A stretch of 64,000 nt of DNA from Morinoia aosen (taxonomy: Eukaryota; Arthropoda; Malacostraca; Amphipoda; Talitridae): positions 25,399,891-25,463,890 of the forward strand of contig CM059573.1 of NCBI GenBank assembly GCA_030386875.1, written 5' to 3'. Below, in pieces: positions 52,901 to 62,130 of this stretch. Each line of letters starts with the position of its first letter. Position 1 is the stretch's first letter. The notes beneath the pieces are model-generated. The model ran no database searches. It worked only from the letters and a program-made list of their open reading frames with translations, and was not told the DNA's origin. A program made the position numbers and the translations under genes.

Positions 52901-55647
52901 AATATTCCCCGAAGGCTGTTGTTCAAATCGGGGCCCGTCAACAACTCATCATTGAGGCAGTGTCCCTTGTGCTTTGCTGAACCATCGAACACCAACCTAA
53001 CTTTCCCTTCTTGGGCTTGCCTTACCGGGAAGATAGGCAAGTACCATCCCACGCCTTTCTCAGGAAGTTCCCCTGCGACTACTTCCTCAACGTGATCATT
53101 GTCAATGTACGATTGCATTTTCTCGAGACTTAGTGTAGCACTTGAGGGATCTCGACGCAGTTTTCCCAACGTCGTGTTCGTTCTTCCCAATACAGACACG
53201 TAATTATTACACAAATTTGGTGGATCTCTAGTAAAGGGTAGGGGCGCAACAATCCTATCGTCTTTCACTTCGATACCAGCTCTCAAAATACTTACAAATT
53301 TATTGTCTAACACACTCAGACCCTGGAGCTCGTCGTCGACTCGCTCCTCAAAGACGTCGAGCGTCTGCCTCCCAGGGTTGGGCCCACGTATCTTGATCGA
53401 GAAGTGATGATCCTCGTGGTTCACGAATGACGTCCGCAGGGCAGTGGTCTGCTGGGTTCTCGCTCCTCCGTTCAATGGTCCCAACAGTGCCCAGCCCAGG
53501 GCGGTCTTGCAGGCAAGAGGACCTCGTACTCCATAGTGTCTAGATGCCATGAGCGACACGGCATCTCTTCCGATGAGTATCAGTGGCCGAGCCAAAGGAT
53601 CCTGCTCATTGAAGTGCTTGACCAGGTGCGCAACGTGGCTGAGCTTCTTCACAACGTCGGGAGTGGCTACTTCGTCAGTCGTGTCCGGGATATTTTCGTT
53701 GGTCCATGTAGTGGGTAGCTGATGCCATCGGTTCTCACCCACACCCCTTATCTTGAGCCCGGTGATGGCGTGTCCTTCCACCTCAGACGACAGACCACTC
53801 AGTGTTCTGAGGGCGTACTTCCAGGGAGTGGCCTTAAGATCGAGCTGTTCTATCAGAGAAGGGTCCGCAAAGCATCTTGAGCTTTGCTCGTCAATGATGG
53901 CGTAACAACGCACTTTTCTCTGGGTGGACGTCGAGGTGACATCTACTAACAGCGTCTTGGAAAATTCCCTGGACTCGAGACCGAGGCATCCCGTTCTGGT
54001 GCAGGTGGCGACCTCACCAGGGGTCACCGGTTTAGTGCTTGCCCGGTGCATGACCGTCAAGTGTGAGCCTTGACAGTGAGAACACTTCACTTGTTTGTCG
54101 CAGTTCCTGATGTAATGGGGACCGAGGCATCGGAAGCATACCTTCGCCTCGGTGATGAGCTTCTTCTTCTGGTCGATGGGTAGTCTTCCAAAGGACCGGC
54201 ACTCCCAGGTTCCATGGGCGTCGACCTTGTGGAAAATACATTTGTTGATTCTATGGTCCGTTTCCGGAGGTTTTTTGTTGTGAGGTCCTTGCGCCTCATA
54301 TCTTGACTCAGGTTTGTTGTAGGCCACCATGGACTGATCACCTTCACTAGACTCTTTCTTGGTATTCTGGTCAGTGCTTGTGTGCAGGACCCGAACGGGC
54401 TTGGGTCTTCCGCCTGACAGTGCTGGGTTGAAAAATGGATCCCTCATAGCTCTTTCTTCGTCTCTTAGGAACTGGTTGAAGAAGGAGAACGTTGGGCGCT
54501 GCCCACTCTTGGCTCGTAGGTCAGATGCTTTCCAATGCCATCTGCGTTGCAGATCTGGCGGGAGTTTGAGTGCCAAGAGCCTCATGCCTCTGGTAGTGCA
54601 AAACTCCTCCAGCTCGTCCGATCTTGCTGCGTTGGTAAGTGCGGTACTCGTAGAATCTAAGAAATCCTGGAGAGCGGTAAGATCCCCAGGAGGGATGTTT
54701 GGGAAGTTCCGAAGTTGGTCTGCCGTGTGTTCTGCTAGCAACCAGTCCGAACCATAACGCTCACGAAGGGTGTTCCATACCACCTGCAACACTGCCTCTG
54801 CATTGTTTCCGATGACTGACCTCATAGTTCTCTGAACGTACTCCTTGGGTTTACCCGCGGTATTGGCCGCCAAAACTTGTAGCTCTTCGATGGGGCCCAA
54901 AGCTAGTCCCTGCAGTCGATTCTTCAGATCAGATTCCCAGCAATGGTACAATCCGATGTCTCCTTTGAAGGGGTTGGCAGGGGTCTTCAACAGCTCGGCC
55001 CGGATAAGGTGAACAGAAGCTGCATCTAGAGTGCTTCCCTGCCTAGGAGCTCTCAGTCGATGGTTTGCCTCTACTCTAGGCTCTAGAATCGACCTGCGAG
55101 AGCTCACGGAAGCGTGTTCCATCAGCCCTGCCAGATCATCTAGGTTGCTTTCCTGCTCTTGATATTCTTCATCCTCTCCTTCTGAGATAGTAGAAACCTC
55201 AGAGGCTACCGACAGTGGTGTGGAAAAAGGTCCAACTTTTTCTCTTCTTACGGAGGTAAGTTTACTCATTCTCTCACTACGCAGAGAAGACAGGTCTTTG
55301 GGATCAAGGTTGGAAACCATGTCCCCTCCAAGCCTCTCCATCTGTTTGTTGAGCGTCGCGATGCGACCAAAGCAGTCTTCCAGCATCACACGTCTCTTCA
55401 AAAATTGCTCATGGTACCGCTGCTTATGTCCTGCTCGTTCCAAGGAACCTTCAAAGGCTCTGCTTGAAGTGATGAACTGATCGCGCTTGACCTTAAGTTC
55501 AGCTATGAAGGATAAGATGGCCGACGTCTCATCCTCTCCTGGACTCTCCCTGGACAGGGCTTCATAAAGATCGTCATAGGTTTTTACGGCTTCAACTTCA
55601 GCTAGTTTAAGGGTTTTCTTTGAGCTTCTTTTGGCCATTTGAGACAT
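49957..55647 (-). CDS. BEL/Pao gag-pol polyprotein, 1896 codons
   Basis: Starts at ATG 55647, 26 bases inside the 5' LTR. The gag part ends in two zinc knuckles: C504-F-R-C507..H511..C516 and C522-S-H-C525..H529..H534. The protease active site reads AIIDEQSS (Asp 586), the D-E-Q-S form instead of D-T/S-G. Reverse transcriptase has VRLVFDGSA (883-891), FTIDIKNMFHNF (926-937) and YVDD (1009-1012). RNase H has CDAS (Asp 1196), RLEL (Glu 1240) and YYTDSQ (Asp 1270). Integrase has H1511, H1516, C1547 and C1550, then GLDVFGPF (Asp 1582), RSDRGTNF (Asp 1650) and HHGGVWER (Glu 1694), followed by the BEL-type C-terminal domain. All catalytic residues are present and there is no stop or shift. The last codons read through the polypurine tract into the 3' LTR. 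Confidence 0.95.
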   Translation of the reverse strand: MSQMAKRSSKKTLKLAEVEAVKTYDDLYEALSRESPGEDETSAILSFIAELKVKRDQFITSSRAFEGSLERAGHKQRYHEQFLKRRVMLEDCFGRIATLNKQMERLGGDMVSNLDPKDLSSLRSERMSKLTSVRREKVGPFSTPLSVASEVSTISEGEDEEYQEQESNLDDLAGLMEHASVSSRRSILEPRVEANHRLRAPRQGSTLDAASVHLIRAELLKTPANPFKGDIGLYHCWESDLKNRLQGLALGPIEELQVLAANTAGKPKEYVQRTMRSVIGNNAEAVLQVVWNTLRERYGSDWLLAEHTADQLRNFPNIPPGDLTALQDFLDSTSTALTNAARSDELEEFCTTRGMRLLALKLPPDLQRRWHWKASDLRAKSGQRPTFSFFNQFLRDEERAMRDPFFNPALSGGRPKPVRVLHTSTDQNTKKESSEGDQSMVAYNKPESRYEAQGPHNKKPPETDHRINKCIFHKVDAHGTWECRSFGRLPIDQKKKLITEAKVCFRCLGPHYIRNCDKQVKCSHCQGSHLTVMHRASTKPVTPGEVATCTRTGCLGLESREFSKTLLVDVTSTSTQRKVRCYAIIDEQSSRCFADPSLIEQLDLKATPWKYALRTLSGLSSEVEGHAITGLKIRGVGENRWHQLPTTWTNENIPDTTDEVATPDVVKKLSHVAHLVKHFNEQDPLARPLILIGRDAVSLMASRHYGVRGPLACKTALGWALLGPLNGGARTQQTTALRTSFVNHEDHHFSIKIRGPNPGRQTLDVFEERVDDELQGLSVLDNKFVSILRAGIEVKDDRIVAPLPFTRDPPNLCNNYVSVLGRTNTTLGKLRRDPSSATLSLEKMQSYIDNDHVEEVVAGELPEKGVGWYLPIFPVRQAQEGKVRLVFDGSAKHKGHCLNDELLTGPDLNNSLRGILQRFRLHQVAFTIDIKNMFHNFRVKIEDRDYLRFFWFKDNRVTNEIVPYRAKVHVFGLRSSPAVAAFALRHIADLGDASGRPSRATDFLRHATYVDDGSASLDSPDEARELLGEVRSLLHKYGLNIHKVATSDTRVLVGLPDEELAAPKTVTWDGSVIQRTLGIHWNVSEDLLIFKVNIPDRPFTRRGVLSTVNSFFDPLGLAAPLILGGRLLQRKALSDSTAETNQSSTLWDEPLPKKLEEHWESWKDGLRRSKEIRLSRCVKPRDFGEVSRHSLHVFCDASQEAIGYAIYLRLTSTREQKHSTLINASSRVAPRAATTIPRLELCAAVEAVLAARETLNDLKVNVQEVRYYTDSQIVLGYLKNEDKRFTRYVTRRIELINKHCSPTQWYFVDTKENPADMATRPTDVEQLVHSHWFTGPAWILEDCVVDAQPPFEEAQLTESLPETKAFTTLTGSPPPFRTVMDRLSRWTRLLGVTRTVHNLAHKWLMRARSNLNTSSEPTLRILQNDQEAEMYLVKAVQQESYSEILPKTGKPGPMQLPEGHQLTPLAPFVDEEGLIRVGGRLKHSDLPVDQKHPLILPRNHPFTQIIIRRAHQLVAHQGRLLTLGKVRSLGFFIPQGRKQIERLLRSCVICRRLRAPFEQQMMADLPEDRLIPTPPFTRVGLDVFGPFTVQDGQSTRITKATKKMYGLLVTCLVSRAVHVEPLCGMDTPSFMNALRRFISVRGTPQLIRSDRGTNFTGAVSQSCDLNKVSKDMETRGCEWKFNLPGASHHGGVWERKIGAIRKVLDLTLGRSGKVTLNRDDMHTLLIEAAAIVNSTPLYAPSEDPNDVFPISPSTLLTMRDASRTQSSDSFTDRDLLAYGPRRWRRVQLLADQFWQLWRQFYLQEISRRRKWTTPRRPLSQGDIVLVRDSQSPRCQWPLARVESVHRSGSDGRVRGATLRRTDNSGGTKSCERSIKDIVVILPSTVEREECAAFAAI
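49981..49992 (-). other. Polypurine tract of the BEL element
   Basis: On the element strand GAGAGAGAGGAG lies directly before the 3' LTR, the position needed to prime plus-strand DNA. It is also coding, giving V-E-R-E-E of the polyprotein. Confidence 0.8.
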
Positions 55648-55672
55648 TGCAGAGATGTTGTTGAAAATTTAT
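55648..55672 (-). other. Very short BEL leader without an obvious primer-binding site
   Basis: Only 25 bases separate the 5' LTR from the polyprotein ATG (ATAAATTTTCAACAACATCT then CTGCA). No TGG-type start of a tRNA 3'-end complement is visible directly behind the LTR. Confidence 0.6.
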
Positions 55673-56423
55673 TGTGACTGCCTCAACAATTTCTATCGAC
55701 GAGGGGAAGGTTCAGAAAAGTCCACGGATGATGCAAAACTTGTCTTAAGCAGCCATTTATTTGTACATAAATTTTCCTGAAATAGAAAGGTCTAGTTAGC
55801 ACAAAAGTAATACAAAAAATATACAGTTTTTAGAGATTGCATATCTAAAAGTGATTCAGAGGGTAAACCAGAAAATAAGGACGCAAAAATTGGGGCAGAA
55901 CTGCATCACTGGCACAAGAAAATCTGATTCAGAGAACACGGGTAGTACTTCAGCGGCTCATTCAACACTCAAATCATTGGCGAGACTTAGTACAATTTTC
56001 ATACGAGCATCCCAATGGCACAATCAGATATAACCAGTCAACCTAATGAGGCCCTCATTAAATACTAAGGTCAGGCAGTAGGCTCTACACACTAATGTCC
56101 AACCAGGTAGATGCTGAATTGAAGTTACACGGCTATTCCCATATAAAAATGCATGTCCAACCCGGTAGACGCTGAACTAAAGTTACACAGCTATTCCTAC
56201 GTAAACAGTGCCTGACAACTTGAGTTGTTTCTGACTCACATGACTAGTCACAAAAGTCTATCAATCTATAGTACCACCTGGGCATAGTTAAAACACACCC
56301 ATCTACAAAGGTGGTTAATAAGTGAACAAGGGGCACACTTAGACACCTCTGAACAAGTAAATAGTTACCTAACAGGCATGAACACGTCATCAACCTAGGC
56401 AATATAAAATATCCGCAGCACAG

Positions 56424-56631
56424 TAAAAATCACACGAATAAAAATAGGCAAAAACCACCACACTCTACAGACTGGTAAAAATCACACAAATAAAAATAGG
56501 CAAAAACCACCACACTCTACAGACTGGTAAAAATCACACAAATAAAAATAGGCAAAAACCACCACACTCTACAGACTGGTAAAAATCACACAAATAAAAA
56601 TAGGCAAAAACCACCACACTCTACAGACTGG
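56424..56631. repeat. 52-bp tandem array inside the 5' LTR
   Basis: Four units identical in layout to 49046-49253, at the constant inter-LTR offset. Confidence 0.92.
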
Positions 56632-57187
56632 TAAAATAGCAACTTGAGTGAGGAATTACACAATTCTAGAGTCCAAATACCAGAGTTTAAATCCACTAAC
56701 ATTAATCGTGAATGATAACAAGGATCTATATGATGCAATGTGCTTAGATCAAATCAACAACTGAGCACAATGAATCCAGCTGTGAATTCCAGCAAATAAA
56801 TTAAGTAGCACTGACAAGCACAGAACAAATCAGGCTCAACAATATAATCAAACATGACTGAGTGTTTGCAAGAAAGTCTCACAACCCTGTCCAACACAGG
56901 GCAATACCACTAGACAATTTGAGCCAGGTACAAATAGGTAAACACAGCATTACATCATATTGGCACCGCGAATGAAGAATCAGTATCTAGAATTGTAAAA
57001 GCACAAACAGAAAAACTGTGACAGCACACATTCTAACCTCCCCTGAAATCTTTTAGCTTTTCTAGGACCTAAGAATTCACTGTCTAGTAGGAGACACAAA
57101 ACAGACATCTATAAGGACCCAATGCACTTAATATTTAGCACTCTTTACTTACATTTCCTTCTCTGGAGTCTACACACTACTTCAACA

Positions 57188-57226
57188 CAACTGGCGGCCT
57201 CTACTCAGCTCGCAGAGTTTAAATAC
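57188..57226 (-). promoter_or_regulatory. Candidate BEL LTR core promoter
   Basis: On the element strand TATTTAAA (57225-57218) is followed 33 bases later by CCAGTTGTG, an initiator-like word with its A opposite 57192. The spacing matches an arthropod TATA/initiator pair and would place the U3/R border about 165 bases into the LTR. The same motif is in the 3' LTR. Confidence 0.45.
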
Positions 57227-57358
57227 CTAATGTACCGGAAGAGAGCGTTTCCGGAAAACGAGTGAACGTGCGGACTGGTTCCCTCGATATTCGAAGGCAC
57301 AAATTTTCTACCGCTGTTTGAAAATAAAAATTTCCTAAATTGCTGCGAAGGCAGCACA

Positions 57359-57363
57359 ATGTT
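57359..57363. repeat. Target site duplication, right copy (ATGTT)
   Basis: Matches 48290-48294 exactly and directly follows the LTR end GGCAGCACA. Confidence 0.85.
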
Positions 57364-57416
57364 CCAAGGATTTTAAAACTGTCTTTGTTTTTGTTCTAGC
57401 ATAAAAACTCACTGAC
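57364..57416 (+). mobile_element. Palindromic MITE-like element, right part
   Basis: CCAAGGATTTTAAAACTGTC, TTTGTTTTTGTTCTAGCAT and AAAACTCACTGAC complement the outer half of the left arm at 48073-48120. Together with 48073-48294 it forms the interrupted 275-bp palindrome. Confidence 0.75.
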
Positions 57417-57689
57417 TTCTATTTTTTGAATGTTGACATATAAGGGTTTGTTGGTATTAATGCCTAAATAAATTTTTATCTGAATTGTAATGTAACGGAC
57501 ATTTCATAATTGAATGCTGTTTTCATTTTTATTTCGATAATCTCCATGCTTTACTTCATATTCACACTGTGATGTGTAGTATACAAAAAAAAACTTTTTT
57601 CAAACAAATTATGAACTTTTTTCTGTAGTCGGATTCTAATGTAATTTGACTTATATGTAATTTTTAAAAAGACACACAATTTCGTTTAT
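57417..57689. other. AT-rich spacer
   Basis: Nothing recognised between the split palindrome and the R1 copy. Confidence 0.4.
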
Positions 57690-58040
57690 TCATATTTTCG
57701 ATTCGGGCCTTAGTTTTTCGAAAAATTAGACAGGTTTGTTTTGTTCATATTTAAAAATAATAGAACTCATTGAATTTTTTTATGCTAGAACAAAACAAAG
57801 ACAGTTTCAGAATACCTGGAACATTTCTAACAAAAGTATGGTAGAAAATTTCCCATTTCCATTAAATTAAAAATTCATGATTTTTGGTTCCCTTACACCC
57901 CTTTGTGGGGGGGGGGGGTTCTAGCGTACGTAGCGCCATAAAATTTCAGGGCACAATAACCAATCACCTAAGGATCCTTTTTCGACGAAAAAGTAAATGG
58001 AGCCAGGTGGCCCGTGTGGGCCAAATTTGGCCCGAAGTTA
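57690..58040 (+). repeat. Interspersed repeat R1, further copy
   Basis: Contains TTCGATTCGGGCCTTAGTTT (about 57697), the arm ATGCTAGAACAAAACAAAGA (about 57782), GGAACATTTCTAACAAAAGT, a poly-G run (57906-57918), GTAGCGCCATAAAATTTCAGG and CACCTAAGGATCCTTTTTC. This is the reverse-complement order of 36490-36900. It ends in a GC-richer part with GGCCCGTGTGGGCC near 58010. Confidence 0.6.
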
Positions 58041-58373
58041 CCTCCTTGAAAGCAAAACAGTGGATACGAGTTTTGAAAAAGATCTGATTAAGCGCCTAGA
58101 ACTGAATTGACATTGATAACAAATAAAATGCGAAAGATTCATTTCTTGCATGAAAAATGATGTTAGCAAAGAGGTTTTCAACCCTAAATGAGACTAAAAG
58201 AGTTCTTAAGCGTTGAGATACGTAAACTTGTCAAATTAAATTCAGAATATTGTACCGTACAGGAATTGGAAGTAAGTAGAGCAAGAATTACACTGAAAAT
58301 GGAGGGAAATTGAAGCAAGACGTTCCGTAAGATACAGAAGTAGTCCTAACACATTTCTTCTTCATGCTCGCGT
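58041..58373. other. AT-rich spacer
   Basis: Nothing recognised up to the SINE. Confidence 0.4.
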
Positions 58374-58668
58374 GCTCGCCGTGGCACAGTGGTTAAGGGA
58401 TTGGCCTTGTATGTTGGAGACGAGGGTTTGTATCCCGGCGCTGGCGCAGCGATTTTCCCCGTTGGGTATAAGGGAAAGCTCAAGCACAATACTCCACTCA
58501 ACCCAGGTGTCGGAAATCGGTATCGGCTTTACGGGGGAACCGTCATGGTGTCCTATATATAGTGTTAGTTATAAGACATTTGAAAAACCAATGCTCAAGA
58601 TCATATGTATCAGGCTTGATTGGAAATAAAGCATCCTAAAGATGCTGATGTTTGTTTTTGTTTGTTTA
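58374..58668 (+). mobile_element. tRNA-derived SINE
   Basis: The tRNA-like head GCTCGCCGTGGCACAGTGG contains a good polymerase III A box (TGGCACAGTGGTTAAGG, 58382-58398). A B box (GGGTTTGTATCCC, 58424-58436) lies at normal tRNA spacing. A tRNA-unrelated body of about 180 bp follows, with AATAAAG near 58625, and the 3' end is a simple TTTG/TTTTTG tail. This is the standard SINE layout. It would be mobilised by a LINE with a matching tail; the partner is unknown. No target duplication is obvious. Confidence 0.8.
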
Positions 58669-60503
58669 CCTTCATCTATCATCATCTAGCTTTTCTTTAC
58701 CCACTAAAATGACTTCTGAACAATGAAATCATGTTTTCGATTAAGTAACGTTATTCTAAAGACATATTTCTAATTTAAGAACAATTTTAGCAATAAAGTT
58801 GATAATCATTTATTATGTATTTTTTAAATTCCCCTCATGAAATATTATTGACAAAAGCGAAAAAATTTTTTTCGAAGAAACAAGTATTTTCATTTAACAT
58901 TTCAATTTTCAAAATAGTTCTCAGGTATATAAACCTGACCTAGGTTTGTGAAATATCCCCCCAATAAGTGATGTGTTACGTGTTACTACAAAGCTCTTTG
59001 AATTCTTCAAGTGACATGTTTTGTGCAGTGAAGTCCGTATGAATGTCCTTCGAGTCAAGAAGTCTAACCTAAGAAGAATCAAAGCGTTTGCATTAGTTCT
59101 AATTGTTTGTCTCGGTGCCAAATAATAATTCTGTGATAAATAAATTGAACTACATCGATTACGTCTTCCTCTTGCGTAAAAGTTGCTAACGGGAATCTGA
59201 TTGGTCTCAGTCACCATGTCATCAAAAATTAAAAGGTTTTCTGCTGGGAATCAATTTTACTTCGCTGAGGTACAGACGAAGTACTCTGAAATTATTAAAT
59301 GAATTTTTCGGTTTTCATTTCACCAGCTGACATGAATCCGTCAATATTACTCTGCCCGTTTGCATGAAAATCAATGATTTCTGATACGTTGTATCTATTC
59401 TCATAGCATCCATAATAAATTCATACTTATATTGATGCGTTGATTTTCGATAAAAAAAGGTTATAAGAGTCAATACACTTCTCCGGAAGAAGTTTCAACA
59501 ATAGCGACGTTTTACCACAATTTAATCTTCCAATTATGCGACATTGTAGGCTTAGAAAAGGGAAAATACAACGATTATTTTGTTTATTTTCATTTTCATC
59601 ATTCCATTTATGAACCATTTGTACAAAACTTTAAATTTAAATATTCCCTAAAATTTGTTATTTTCAATTGTAGCTGATACACTTGAATCTTTATCTCATT
59701 GAAATCATTCTCTATTTTTGAAATATCTTCTCAATTAATTGCATTGTCAATTTTTGGTTGAATGATGTTCTCTGAATGAAACACCTCATCTTTTTCAAAC
59801 TCAAATTCTGTCTTACGAGTATAGTCTCCAATTTTTTATGAATAATTGTACTACGTTCTTTTCTTAGGCACTGGTTATCTTGATAAACAATAATAAGATA
59901 ACATACATGTTTTTCAAAACTTAATTTGCCGCTTTTGAAACCTAAACTGATTTTCCTTCGATATTTTTGAATAGTTTTACATCTAGTGAGACGTAAGGAT
60001 TTTTTAAGGGCTAAATCTTACGTACATCATAGTGATGAATTTGTACTTTTTTAATTATCAATTACTACATGAGGGAGACTGCTAATCATTTTATTAAAAC
60101 AAGTTTTCCGAACTTTTGAAGCTTTATTCATTAAAAATAGTTAAGAATAAATAACATGATGTCTTTAAATTACAGTGGCGGGCGGCAAACTAATACAACA
60201 CGTCGATTAAACCATAAGCTATCATATTTCAAAATCACTTACACATTAGGTTTTTAAAATTTCTCCACTATTCCAAAATCACATTTTAGTTCCTCGGAAA
60301 TTTTAAAAATAACAACTCTAGAGTAAGATTATGAGCAAGCTAAATAAAAAACGAGGTTTCGACTATCTACTGCGGTCATCATCAAGGTATGTGTGTAAAA
60401 ACGAATGACATATCTTGCTAAAACTGAACGCTCAAAGTCATTAAGTATCTGCCAGCTAGACTAAGTAATCATAAATTAAATTCTTAGTAGTTCATGATAA
60501 AAT
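58669..60503. other. AT-rich stretch, nothing recognised
   Basis: Short minus-strand frames at 58921-59217 and 59427-59618 have no motif. No repeat was noted. Confidence 0.4.
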
Positions 60504-60897
60504 TTAGATAGCTAGTTTGATAAACGGGGCAGACAAGAAAAGGAAAGTGCTCTGATCGAAACTTGGCGTGAGACTGGCGGCTTGAGTTCTTGAAGCTGGA
60601 ACAGCATCGTTATTCATCCAGAGTCGCCATTGGGCCTGATTCAATGGCCGCCAAAGTGGTTTGTTGTTGTCCAACTTGTCGTACAGCTGACTCGATATTG
60701 TCACATATTGTCGCCAGGTGGCGTATCTCTCTTCATCAGGGCTGCTATTCGTTCTGGGCCCGTGACGTCACCGCACCCAATGCTCTTTTAAAAAATTAAT
60801 TGAATGCTCTTACTTTCTTATGTGTACCGTGGTGTGGGCCACGGTATACCGTGGTGTAGGCATTCGTTAGTTGACGACGTGACACGAGGCGAAGAAC
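60504..60897. other. GC-richer block with CRE-like site, both strands open
   Basis: The minus frame 60504-60704 reads KPLWRPLNQAQWRLWMNNDA, and the plus frame 60590-60799 can start MAAKVVCCCPTCRTADS. Both are protein-like but unrecognised. TGACGTCAC lies at about 60762, and TACCGTGGTGTG occurs in two variants (60826-60860), as also seen near 41113. It may be a worn promoter/first-exon region or a repeat. The DD41D transposase remnant begins right after it. Confidence 0.25.
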
Positions 60898-61900
60898 ATG
60901 GAACGTCTGACTAATCTTGAACTGGCAGACACGGCGCAGCGTTCACAAATTTACACAAGAGGTTTTTTGAAACATGAACGTTAGGTGTACATCGACCTGA
61001 TGCTGGCCGCCCCCAAGCGAGATGCGGAAATGGAAAATTAAGTCCTACGATGTTTTGAGCAGAACCCCCGTGCGAGTACACGTATTGTAGCAAGAGTTGG
61101 GGTTACAACAACATGTGGAGGTATGGCGAGTGTTGAATGAGAATTAGCTTCATCCATTCCACTTCGAGAGAGTTCAAGGAATGACTCCGCGAGATTAATC
61201 TGTTCGCGTGCAATTCGCCCAGTGGATTGCAGATGGGCAGTTAGAGAACGAAAGCTTTTTTAATATTGTATTGTTTTCAGATGAAGCAACATTCAGTCAT
61301 GAGGGAATGTTTAATTTGCACAACGCCCATGAATAGTGACTTGTTAATCCACTCATCCGCCGCGAGCACGGGTTTCAACTACGCTTCCGTGTCAATGTTT
61401 GGGCAGGCATTGTTGATGACTATATGATCGGTCCATACATCATGCCTGAACGATTAAACGGGCGGAGTTATAGAATTTTTCTTCAGAAACAATTGCCACT
61501 GTTTCTGGAAGATGTTCCTTTTGCCATTCTTCAACGAATGTGGTTCCAACACGATGGAGCGCCTGCACATAATTTGAACGAAGTGAAGGAGTACTTAACT
61601 GGCCGCTTTCCTCATCGATGGATTGGTCTTGGTGGTCCTGTCTCTTGGCCATCAAGATCTCCCGATCTCACTCCGTTAGATTATTTCTTTTGGGGACATA
61701 TGAAGAGCCTTGTGTACGACACCTCAGTTGACTCCGAAGAAGACCTGGTTGCTAGAATCACTGTTGCCTCTGCAAATATTGCTGCAATGCCCGGAATCTT
61801 CGAGCGTGTGCGACAATCCTGTGCACACAGGAGTCAGTTGTGCATCGACGTTGGCGGAAATCACTTTGAGCAACTACTGTATAATGGTATTAATAAATAA
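60898..61900 (+). pseudogene. DD41D transposase, N-terminal half broken, DDE half open
   Basis: The original ATG reads MERLTNLELADTAQRSQIYT but stops within 30 codons. Further pieces appear in other frames, among them PFHFERVQGMTPRDYSVRV, QFAQWIADGQLENE and FSDEATFSHEGMFNL (first catalytic Asp, near 61280-61282). From 61424 the frame is open for 158 codons to TAA at 61898-61900. It carries QHDGAPAH (second Asp), RWIGLGGPVSWPSRSPDLTP and LDYFFWGHMKSLVY (third Asp), with 41 residues between second and third Asp. The LDYFFWG and LVARI blocks are common in arthropod genome copies. Several stops (near 60985, 61040 and 61336) make it inactive. The family normally cuts and pastes DNA at TA. Confidence 0.8.
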
Positions 61901-62060
61901 TTGAGGTTCTTCAGTGTTTTAGCTGGCCTCAGGTAATACTCCTGTACACCTTGTATCTCGAAAACGTGACGTTTTCGGATACACATTCATTGAGTAAAAA
62001 CAGTTTAGTTTGCCTTCTTATACCACCTATCAAAGTTTGTCCCCCGAATTTTGAAACACC

Positions 62061-62065
<5 letters not shown>
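60898..62065 (+). mobile_element. Tc1/mariner-superfamily (DD41D-type) transposon remnant
   Basis: Holds a decayed transposase (60898-61900) and, 150 bp behind it, the terminal sequence TTGAAACACCCTGTA (62051-62065) next to a TA run. This is typical of mariner-like ends and TA target sites. No matching TACAGGGTG start is visible before 60898, so the left end is lost or diverged. Confidence 0.65.

Positions 62066-62130
<65 letters not shown>

Larger units (their letters stand above)
48295..57358 (-). mobile_element. Complete BEL/Pao LTR retrotransposon, 9064 bp
   Basis: Two 1686-bp LTRs begin TGTGACTGCC and end GGCAGCACA on the plus strand. They enclose a single minus-strand polyprotein frame and are flanked by the 5-bp duplication ATGTT. 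The polyprotein order gag, protease, reverse transcriptase, RNase H, integrase and the integrase C-terminal type identify BEL/Pao. I compared the LTR copies over most of their length and saw no difference, and the lengths are equal, so the insertion is recent. No envelope-like frame follows integrase. With both LTRs, the coding frame and promoter motifs intact it may still be active. Confidence 0.93.
55673..57358 (-). repeat. BEL/Pao 5' LTR
   Basis: 1686 bp, upstream LTR in element orientation, a copy of 48295-49980 at a constant offset of 7378. It carries the same 52-bp array (56424-56631) and 58-bp pair (56095-56210), and the promoter described separately. Confidence 0.92.

Noticed and set aside
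50036-55480. Many open frames on both strands within the BEL region
   Set aside because: They are shadows of the GC-balanced 1896-codon polyprotein in other frames.
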